Shown here: piece by piece, positions 56,301 to 64,000 of the stretch
Layout: each line of letters begins with the position of its first letter
Position numbering within the stretch: the first letter of the stretch is position 1
Source: Periplaneta americana
Taxonomy: Eukaryota; Arthropoda; Insecta; Blattodea; Blattidae
Reading direction: 5' to 3'
Assembly: GCF_040183065.1 (NCBI RefSeq)
Contig: NW_027185499.1
Coordinates: 1,674,001-1,738,000 of the forward strand
Length of the DNA: 64,000 nt
Notes under the pieces: generated by a model
Database searches by the model: none
What the model was told of the DNA's origin: nothing
What the model saw: only the letters and a program-made list of their open reading frames with translations
Translations under genes and position numbers: made by a program

Positions 56301-58866
56301 CCCATGACAGCTCCCATGCCAGATCCAATACCAGTACCTGTGCAAGATTCCATATCGGTGCCTATGCCAGGTCCTATGCCATTACCCATGCCAGCTTCGA
56401 TGCCAGCAGAAGATAGGCACCGAAGAAGGAATGCCTGGTGGTCTTGTTTAAGATACATATTTTTTGGGCCACGTCCCGTACTAGATGACGACGAGACATA
56501 TTACACGCCGGCACCTATGCCAACTTCTGTGACAGCATCCTTGCCAGATCCCATGCCAGTACCCAGACCAGCACCAATTCCAGATGATATGCCTGGACCC
56601 ATGACAGCTCCCATGCCAGATCCAATACCAGTACCTGTGCAAGATTCCATATCGGTGCCTATGCCAGGTCCTATGCCATTACCCATGCCAGCTTCCATGC
56701 CAGCAGAAGATAGGCACCGAAGAAGGAATGCCTGGTGGTCTTGTTTAAGATATATATTTTTTGGGCCACGTCCCGTACTAGATGACGAGACATATTACAC
56801 GCCGGCACCTATGCCAACTTCTGTGACAGCATCCTTGCCAGATCCCATGCCAGTACCTAGACCAGCACCAATTCCAGATGATATTCCAGGACCCATGACA
56901 GCTCCCATGCCAGATGCAATATCACTACCAGTGCAAGATTCCATGTCAGCGCCTATGCCAGGTCCTATGCCATTACCCATGCCAGCTTCCATGCCAGCAG
57001 AAGATAGGCACCGAAGTAGGAATGCCTGGTGGTCTTGTTTAAGATATATATTTTTTGGGCCACGTCCCGTACTAGATGACGACGAGACATATTACACGCC
57101 GGCACCTATGCCAACTTCTGTGACAGCATCCTTGCCAGATCCCATGCCAGTACCTAGACCAGCACCAATTCCAGATGATATGCCTGGACCCATGACAGCT
57201 CCCATGCCAGATCCAATACCACTACCAGTGCAAGATTCCATGTCAGCGCCTATGCCAGGTCCTATGCCATTACCCATGCCAGCTTCCATGCCAGCAGAAG
57301 ATAGGCACCGAAGAAGGAATGCCTGGTGGTCTTGTTTAAGATATATATTTTTTGGGCCACGTCCCGTACTAGATGACGACGAGACATATTACACGCCAGC
57401 ACCTACGCCAACTTCTGTGACAGCATCCTTGGCAGATCCCATGCCAGTACCCAGACCAGCACCAATTCCAGATCATATGCCAGGACCCATGACAGCTCCC
57501 ATGCCAGATCCAATACCACTACCAGTGCAAGATTCCATGTCAGCGCCTATGCCAGGATCCATGCTAGACCCCATGCTGGTTCCCATGTCTGATTCCATGG
57601 CGAATTCCTTGTCAGCAACCTATTCAGATCCCATGCCAGTACCCATAGAAGTCCCTATGCCAGCTTCCATGCCACCAACCAAGCCAGACCCCATACAAGC
57701 ACCTATATTAGATCCCATGTCAGATTCCTTGCCATACCCCATTCCAGCTCCAATGGCAACACTCATATCAGATTCAATAACAGCACCCCTGCCAGATCCT
57801 ATACAAGCTTCCATGCCATCACCCATTCCAGATTCCTTGCGAGAACCCATGCTAGCTCCAGTGTCTGATGCCATGCCGGCTCCCATGTCGGATTCCTTGC
57901 CATCACCCATGATAGATGCCTTGTCAGATTCCATCTCGCCAACCAAGCCAGACCCCATACCAGATTCCATGCCTACTTCCATGCCGGATTCCTTGTCATC
58001 ACCCATGCTAGATGCCTTGTCAGATTCCGTGCCACCAACTAAGCCAGACACCATACCGGATCCCATGCCTGCTTCCATGCCGGATTCCTTGGCATCACCC
58101 ATGCTAGATGCCTTGTCAGATTCCATGGCACCAACCAAGCCAGACCTCATACCAGATCCCATGCCGGATTCCTTGCCATCACCCATGCTAGGTGCCTTGT
58201 CAGATTCGATGCCACCAACCAAGCCAGACCCCATACCAGATCCCATGCCTGCTTCCATGCCGGATTCCTTACCATCACTCATGCGAGATGCTTTGCCAGA
58301 ACCCATGCCATCTCCTATACCACCAACTAAGCCAGATCGCATACCAACATCCACATCATTTTCCATGCTTGCTTTCATGCAAGATTCCTTGTCATCACCC
58401 ATGTCAGATGCCTTGCCATCACCCAGGCCATATCCCGTGCCGGCTCCCATGTCACCAACCAAGCAACATCCCATACCAGCACCCATATTAGATTCCATGC
58501 CTGCTTCCATGTCAGATTCCTTGCCATTACCAATATTAGCTCCAATGGTAACACCCAAGCCAACTCCGATACAAGATTCCTTGCCAGTTCCCATGCCAGA
58601 AACCAAGCTAGATCCCATGTCAAATGCCTTGTTAACGCCCATGCTAGATCCCATCCAAAATCCTTTACCAGCGCCTATGCGAGATCCCTTGATAACTCCT
58701 CTGCTAGCATCATCGATGGAAGATCCCATGCCTGAATCCTTGCCAGGTTCCATGCCTGGACCATCATTGGAGCACTTAGCAACGGAAGATGAAGATGAGG
58801 AAACAACAACGACGTGTTGGTCTTGTTTAAGGTATATATTTTGTTTGCTTTGTTGTCGTTTGAGGC
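53386..58866 (+). CDS. Giant Met-Pro-rich tandem-repeat protein exon, family unknown
   Basis: One reading frame stays open for 5.5 kb. An ATG at 53361 would give 1,837 residues, but ttttgcttcttgcag just after it is a strong acceptor (exon from 53386). GAGGC|GTAAGT at 58866/58867 is a near-perfect donor, so the TAG at 58872 probably lies in an intron. The exon is then 5,481 bases, a multiple of three, phase 1-1. Order: Pro/Val-rich start (VPPPVPPPVPPHVPSPVPSP, about 53490-53570), two diverged motif copies (CCWRCLRYLFLWLLHMLNRR; SLWSRLRYRFRGPAP), twelve 98-99-residue units from 54048, a Met-Pro tail with 28-36-residue PTKPDPIPD...SDS repeats (57900-58330), and a final CWSCLRYIFCLLCCRLRR. MP/PM alternation is pervasive. 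There is no known domain, and no signal peptide in the exon itself (MKFILLLA is too short). Single-codon indels between units never break the frame, which argues for coding. Silk-like, cuticle or matrix roles are guesses only. Confidence 0.75.
54048..57560 (+). repeat. Twelve tandem 294/297-bp coding repeats
   Basis: Units start at 54048, 54345, 54639, 54933, 55227, 55524, 55818, 56112, 56406, 56703, 56997 and 57294. Each begins AED(G)RHRRRNAWWSC and carries LRYIFFGPRPVLDD(D)ETYYTP, TSVTASLPDPMPVPRPAPIP, TAPMPDPIP and PGPMPLPMPASMP. The last unit fades after about 57555. Variation is confined to a few positions: an extra Asp in units 1, 5, 7, 9, 11 and 12; PA(T/P)MP; DYMPGS or DDMPGP; LPV or VPV; DSISV or DSMSA. 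Nucleotide identity between units is very high, indicating recent expansion or ongoing homogenisation. Confidence 0.97.
57900..58345 (+). repeat. Second tandem block, about 96-bp units
   Basis: Four to five copies of PTKPDPIPDPMPASMPDSLP, SPMLDALSDSMP with lengths of 32, 32, 28 and 36 residues. They are imperfect and in frame within the same exon. Confidence 0.85.
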
Positions 58867-59464
58867 GTAAGTAGTATAAATATTGTACTTCTAAGAGCCA
58901 TTTTCAGATAGATTGCCCTCCGAGTGTTCCCATGTTTCTCTCCCCACTTGTTCATAGTAAAGCTTCTGTTAGAGTAATAGTAATTTATATATACTCCTTA
59001 ATGTTACCTATCATCAAACCTTTCATTTTATTTGGCGACCTGTTTCTTTATGTTCTAACAATATGTCTGAATATCACGCTCCGTCCCTTGGTTCCACTCA
59101 ATATAGCGATAAATAGACACTTGTGGTCGCATTTTCCATTTAAATATTTTGTTTCCTGATAGGCACATCACGCTTAGAAACGTTTGGACCTGTACATTAT
59201 GAATTAATTATATCTTTATGGCCATACAATAGGAAAGAGATTTACGTTTTTTCTTAGTTCTTTTTTTTTAACCTCAGTCCTAAGAAATCCTTTTTTCTCT
59301 TGCTGTCACTAGAGTGCACTGAAATTAATGTTTGGATGGCAATGGACTTACTGTAAGGTAAGTTCATACATTTGCTTTGTTTTCTTGAATGTAGTTAGTA
59401 ATTATGAATGGCTAGCAGTTTTTAAAATTATGTGATATTTTGTCTGAAACTACATTAACAACTC
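58867..59464. other. Sequence after the repeat exon
   Basis: Begins with GTAAGTAG, a strong splice donor. No clear AATAAA signal was found soon after the in-frame TAG, which favours an intron. The open frame 58932-59159 is hydrophobic and unrecognised. Confidence 0.45.
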
Positions 59465-59580
59465 CCTCAAAATCTGTGCTTCAGTGGCTGACTATGACAA
59501 TATCTTTGAAAAATATTGGAGTGCAGGAGGTCAAGTGATTTTATTGTCAAACGCCTGGTATTAGAAAACAACAGCAACAT
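59465..59580 (+). repeat. LINE family A endonuclease fragment
   Basis: Matches the reverse complement of 6130-6270 (ctgtgcttcagtggct, ggagtgcaggaggtcaagtg, aacgcctggtattagaaaac). A third dispersed copy of the same short segment. Confidence 0.85.
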
Positions 59581-59663
59581 TAAAAACTCCATCCTAGCTT
59601 TCAGTTTAATAAGGAAACATGGTAAAAATTTTGAAATATTTTTTTCTAAACTCAATGTTTTAA

Positions 59664-60197
59664 TATATATTATTTTAATGTACCGAAGTACATATGATAT
59701 TTCCATGCAGATATTCTGCGTCATCATACGATGAAAGAGTAATGGAACGGAGAAAGATTCTCTCCGGCGCCGGGATTTGAACCCGGGTTTTCAGCTCTAC
59801 GTGCTGATGCTTTATCCGCTAAGCCACACCGGATACCCAACCCGGCGTTGGACAGAATCGTCTCAGTTTAAGTTCCAACTCTTGGGTTCCCTCTAGTGGC
59901 CGCCCTCTGCACTACGTCATAGACGTCTATGAACGTAGGACTGAAGTCCACACATGTGCTGAGGTGCACTCGTTATGAGTGACTAGTTGGTAGGGATCCG
60001 ATGGAATAATCGCCGTCTTAAATCACGAAGCATATCATATATATTATTCTAATGTACCGAAGTACATATGATATTTCCATGCAGATATTCTGCATCATAA
60101 TACGATGAAAGAGTAAAGGAATGGAGAAAAATTCTCTCCGGCGCCTGGATTTGAACCCGGGTTTTCAGCTCTACGTGCTGATGCTTTATCCACAAGA
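59664..60197. repeat. Tandem repeat of about 375 bp carrying a tRNA-like gene
   Basis: Unit 1 spans 59664-60038 and unit 2 begins tatatattattctaatgtac at 60039. Both contain ccgaagtacatatgatattt, ccatgcagatattctgc, gatgaaagagtaa and a tRNA-like block. Unit 2 is cut inside the tRNA-like part at about 60193. From memory this resembles an abundant cockroach repeat. Confidence 0.85.
59763..59833 (-). tRNA. tRNA-like sequence, Tyr(GUA)-type anticodon, probably repeat-borne
   Basis: The minus strand folds into a complete cloverleaf: acceptor TCCGGTG/CGCCGGA (one G-U), D stem GCTT/AAGC, anticodon stem TCAGC/GCTGA with loop ACGTAGA (anticodon GTA), T stem CCGGG/CCCGG with loop TTCAAAT. A-box (TGGCTTAGCGGA) and B-box (GGTTCAAATCC) are intact. 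Cautions: position 33 is C instead of the near-universal T, there is no intron as usual for tRNA-Tyr, and the sequence sits inside a tandem repeat with a second partial copy (60138-60193). A SINE head or tRNA pseudogene is more likely than a working gene. Confidence 0.55.
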
Positions 60198-60252
60198 GCT
60201 GAAAACCCGGCGCCGGAGAGAATTTTTCCTCTGTTCCATTACTCTTTCATCG
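60103..60252. repeat. Long imperfect palindrome at the repeat end
   Basis: The arm cgatgaaagagtaaaggaat ... ttttcagctct (60103-60172) is inverted as agagctgaaaacc ... attactctttcatcg (60195-60252), with a 12-base loss in the second arm and a spacer of about 22 bases. This marks an inverted fusion of the repeat unit. Confidence 0.85.
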
Positions 60253-61364
60253 CCAATGTTTTAAGGTAAAATTATGACCACTTAACCAAACCGAACTAAT
60301 TGCCAATAATGCGGGAATATATTCGTATATTTCCCAGCAACTCTCACCACTATCCACCACTTGAAATGGACAGAAGTGAAATTAACTTCGGGCGTCATAT
60401 TTTCTTTTTTTTACGTACAGTTAATGGATTATTCTATAAACATTCAGATTCCTGCTTAATGTTAATTAAATAAAAATAGATAAGCAATGAGAAAATAAAA
60501 CTTTAATACAAAAAGAAAAGCAATAGGAAAATTCATTGCAAATGCTACTTGCGATGTTGAGGAGGGAGGATGGCTTTAATATGGTGGAAAACCATTGAAT
60601 GAAAAATAATGTTTTTGCTGTAAAATACACTTTAATATGTGAGAAATATATATGGCATGAAATTTAATGAGGATATATGCCCTTGTCAACTACTGCAGCG
60701 CTATCTTTAAAACTATGATGCATAGGGTTTTCAAAGAACAAGAATGGTTAAAATGTGGTGGAAAACGAGTGAATTTTTAAAAAGAAAAATTCTTTGTTTA
60801 AAATAATCTTTGAAATTTCAAAATTTCATCGCACAAAATTTAATGCACATTTATATAACCCTTTAGGCTGTCATTTTTAAAGCACAGAGTTTTTAAATTA
60901 CACCAAATTTTAATTGCAATTTCTGGTAACTTTAATTTTTTGCTTCATTCTCATACAAAGAGTGAATATTTTTATATCTTCGAACTATTAATACATGGAT
61001 TTTATTTGAAACACACATTCTTAGATAATTAGGAAACTTTCTGTGAAACAGAGATTTGTTATTTTGTTGAATTTGATAAAATAATATCCTCACATGTTTC
61101 TCTAATGGTATCTCCAAAATTGATTCTTAAGATGTATTCTTTATTTTCACATTTTGAAAACGAATATCAAATTTATGATACAACCATTTTAAAGAATGTT
61201 CTTTTAGGAGTAAAATGACAAAGAGGTTTTGAACTTATCTTAAAAATGGCTCAGATATATTCACTATCGTGACCTACAGTGCCTTGATACTCCCCCCCCC
61301 CCCAACATTTCTGCCCAATTATTTTTACTAAACTCAAATGGGCGACTCCAAAATGAATATAGAT
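60253..61364. other. AT-rich non-coding stretch
   Basis: Nothing recognised apart from a C-run at 61291-61302. Confidence 0.45.
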
Positions 61365-61563
61365 TGTTAGTTGAGAGGCTTGAGAGAAATAGACCTTTGG
61401 GAAGGCCGAGACATAGATTAGAGGATAATATTAAAATGGACTTGAGTGATGTGGGATATGATGGTAGAAATTGGATTATCTTGATGAGGATAGAGGCCAA
61501 TGATGAGCGTATGTGACGGCGGCCATGAATCTCTGGGTTCCTTAAAAGTCATAAGTAAGTAAG
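61365..61563 (+). pseudogene. LINE 3' end, RTE-like family B
   Basis: ERNRPLGRPRHRLEDNIKMDL-type codons (61384-61445), a diverged DLSDVGYDGRNWI stretch, the 3' UTR (tctctgggttccttaaaagt) and a TAAG tail (61551-61563). 5'-truncated. Confidence 0.85.
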
Positions 61564-62037
61564 TAATCTCAAATTTAAGTTGTTGCAGCAATGATATTTA
61601 TATATACAAAAATGAAGAAATTATCATAAAATAGGTAAGAATTCAATTTATACAACATCTCCCCTTAAAAATAAGATTTACATGTATCGGAAATAATCTA
61701 TGAAGGCCAGTGACAGCTTGTGTCTGTCGTGTGCATGGGTGGGTAAGAGTGTGTATCGGTTATGTGAAGATTATAAAACCCGTTCCATTAGTGAATTGAG
61801 GCGTATAGTTGCAAAATCAAAACATAATTTTTCAGTACGAAGGAAAAACGTTTGCAAGGAACTAAGGATTTGCAACCAATTCTCTTTTTCATTATACAAA
61901 TCCATGTTATGTATCTGGCTTTGGAGCATAACAGTGCTATAACAGTTGTAGAATCATATGAAGATATGAAATACAACATTAACTCATTTCGGAAAAAAAG
62001 TGATGTATCTGATTTTGCAACTACACGTCTAAATTAA
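61564..62037. other. Unassigned stretch with two small open frames
   Basis: Frames 61700-61942 and 61852-62037 (plus) are Cys- and basic-rich or neutral and unrecognised. The LINE below has inserted at its right edge. Confidence 0.35.
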
Positions 62038-62049
62038 AGTATTAAATAT

Positions 62050-62531
62050 GTTGTTGTTGTTATCTAATGCCGGGCTTTGGCAACGAAGCCATTAGCGTTC
62101 TTGCTCTCCAATATTTCTCTGTGGTGGATCCATCAGGTAGAACTTCACAGATTAGCATAAGTGTAACCGTTTTTTAAGTGGGCACCAATTTTTTGTTTGT
62201 AATGGTGGTTACATCACCCACTCACGTAAACCCCCAGTATGACTGGAAGGCCACACCTGTCGTTGGTTAATGGGTCCATCGGACCTGGCCGGGAGGAGTT
62301 TTAGAGTCCACCGACCTTTCTCACAAGTACCACTTTTGGAACATTTCTACGCAGTGGCAGGCCAGCGTAAGAGATGAAATAGCATTTCCTCTATTCCTGA
62401 TGGTGTGGTTATACCGCCAATACTCGGTCCCCAGAGCCTCATCTGTAAAAGCAGGTTGCACCACGAGCAGGTTGAGGTTGGGTTTTGGATAGGAGAGGTT
62501 ATGGAATGCACTTCACTGTCCCTTGCAACCC
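62050..62531 (-). mobile_element. Internally deleted LINE family A copy with 12-bp TSD
   Basis: The target duplication agtattaaatat is at 62038-62049 and 62532-62543. The 3' end (62050-62152) equals 2660-2760. The sequence then jumps directly to the 5' region (62153-62531), equivalent to 6574-6600 plus 8097-8453. About 3.8 kb of ORF2 is missing. The copy defines both ends of family A and provides the empty TTAA site for the transposon at 6601-8096. Confidence 0.92.
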
Positions 62532-62532
62532 A

Positions 62533-63839
62533 GTATTAAATATTTAAGCCAGTATAACTGATTCAGTGAGAATATCAATTCAGTTCCAGAGGGAGACGAA
62601 GACAAGAGTCACTACAGAAATTAAAAAATATATTACTATTAAGCACACGTTAGTGAGTAGCTGTTAACCGTTTTCGGAAATCACAGCACACTTAAACTTT
62701 GAGATGAGTGCAGCAAAATTCATTTTTAATAACAATTATTTTCTTTTTATTTTGGTACATTGAAAAGGGTGAACTATCTGATTATGGCTCTTAAGTCGTT
62801 TCATTGTAAAAACAAATAGAAAACAACAATTTATATTAGCAGCAATAGCAGTAGTAGTTGCAATAGTAGTAGTAGTAGCAGCAGCAGCAGCAGTAGTAGT
62901 AGTAGTTGTAATACTCTTTATCTTCTGTCTATCCTATTCCTGATAACTATGCAATACTTGTGTACATTATTCTTGTTTAGAAACACTCTCGGCTACAATC
63001 CAACTAATCCTCTTCTACTGTCATTGCTATCTTCTATTACTATTATCCCTAATTTTTTATCTTCAAGCATATTTATCTCTGACTAAAATTCACTAATTTT
63101 TACGTATCTATATTCTACGTTTTACTGTACTACATTATTTTCCCTATTTTTCACTGACATTTTCTCAGAATTTTACTCTTGCATTCATTCAATGTTACAA
63201 AATTCGAATGTTTGTAGTAACTTCCTTAGTAGTCTTCTTCAATTCACTTATATCTCTTTCTGTTTCATTGGTATATCTTCTCCCTACTTGCACTCACTTT
63301 CATTTATTGTCTACTGCACTTCCCAGATTCTTCCTCTCTGTACTACATAAAACACTCAGTGTTGGTTATTTACCATTTATGACTTATTTTAACTCTCTTT
63401 ACTAATTTCCCTTTCACTGGTTTATTCTATGCGTCTTCTCCTTAACACTTAACTAATTATTCCTAGATCTTTTCCTCAGCTCCACTTCAGTTACACTTAG
63501 CGATCGAATCCTCACATTTCAGTTCTCTAGATTAGCTCGCTCAAATTACACCACTGAAATTTATATTAGAGCAAAGGATTTTAATGAATGACATCTGAAA
63601 AACAGGGATTTTTGAAAAGTAAAAGGACAATTTCTAAGAAAATATATCAATGTTCCCGTTCTACATAGAAACAGATAATAAGTACATTTAAATTTAGTGA
63701 TACCAAGGAAAAACATAGTTTAGGCTCTTTCTCAAGTTCGCACCATTTGTATCAATGTATTTAGAGCCAACTGAAATTAGTTATACATCTTGATTACACA
63801 ACTTTTAACACTGTATCACTTCGGAATATGTATGATAAG
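62533..63839. other. Non-coding stretch
   Basis: Besides the microsatellite, 63000-63540 is pyrimidine-rich on the plus strand without a gene. Confidence 0.45.
62836..62909. repeat. Compound (AGT/AGC)n microsatellite
   Basis: Alternating runs of agt and agc triplets with two interruptions. Confidence 0.93.
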
Positions 63840-64000
63840 AACTTTGTGTTAAATATTAACGTACCTTGTTAACATGTTTCGACCTATTTTCAGTAATCTT
63901 CGGAACTGGTTGTTGTTGGTCTTGGCGCCTCTTGTTTCCTGTGTTGGTGCGTTCGTAGTGTACAGTCAACACACAACTCAATTTCAAAATACATACACTC
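63840..64000. repeat. Probable dispersed-element fragment at window end
   Basis: gttaacatgtttcgacctat and ggttgttgttggtcttggcg resemble a short sequence I remember from abundant insect repeats. The window ends before its boundary. Weak support. Confidence 0.35.

Noticed and set aside
54048..57560. Non-coding satellite array
   Set aside because: All indels are whole codons, the frame is open far beyond the array on both sides, and splice-like signals bound it.
54048..57560. CRISPR-like array
   Set aside because: Units are 294-297 bp with no short unique spacers, and the genome is clearly animal.
57620..58753. 377-codon antisense frame as a separate Gly-Met-rich gene
   Set aside because: It is the mirror of the cccatgcca word, which contains no antisense stops. 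There is no start context or splice signal of its own.

Overview
The window looks like one stretch of a large, repeat-laden insect genome. Long introns, short exon islands, tRNA-derived SINEs, several LINE families with frame breaks, and DNA transposons of at least seven types (hAT, Kolobok-like TTAA, Mutator-like/MULE, mariner-like, P-element, MITEs, possible pogo) all point to a metazoan rather than a microbe. The particular LINE and SINE families resemble those I remember from cockroaches (Blattodea, Periplaneta-like). That placement is from memory and was not computed. There is no operon structure, no CRISPR array and no bacterial gene.

Layout. 1-8.5 kb: a LINE scrap, a non-autonomous hAT element with matching terminal repeats, and a near full-length minus-strand LINE (endonuclease, reverse transcriptase, RNase H, CCHC-like end) split by a TTAA-flanked Kolobok-like transposon. 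9-20.5 kb: LINE, hAT and SINE fragments and small inverted-repeat elements. 21-23.5 kb: two minus-strand exons of a host gene, recognisable as COG4 (conserved oligomeric Golgi complex subunit 4), separated by a LINE-filled intron; a Ty3/gypsy polyprotein fragment abuts the upstream exon. 25-34 kb: a candidate LTR, a LINE with a 15-bp target-site duplication, and a possible signal-peptide exon at 31512. 35-43 kb: P-element (THAP) remnants, a mariner-like transposase lacking its first catalytic Asp, and an unknown multi-fragment protein. 43.9-51 kb: a roughly 7-kb MULE with long terminal inverted repeats, carrying nested hAT and MITE insertions. 51.4-53 kb: a LINE interrupted by a SINE.

The outstanding feature is at 53.4-58.9 kb: a single uninterrupted open reading frame of about 1,830 codons made of Met-Pro-rich tandem repeats. 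Twelve units of 98-99 residues each carry a WWSCLRYIFFGPRP motif, followed by a second block of shorter repeats. It is bounded by a good 3' splice site and a strong GTAAGT 5' splice site, so it is probably one giant symmetric (1-1) internal exon. A phase-compatible signal-peptide exon lies 22 kb upstream on the same strand. I do not recognise the protein family.

Only COG4 and the repeat gene (plus weak small candidates) look like host coding sequence. Almost everything else is decayed mobile DNA.
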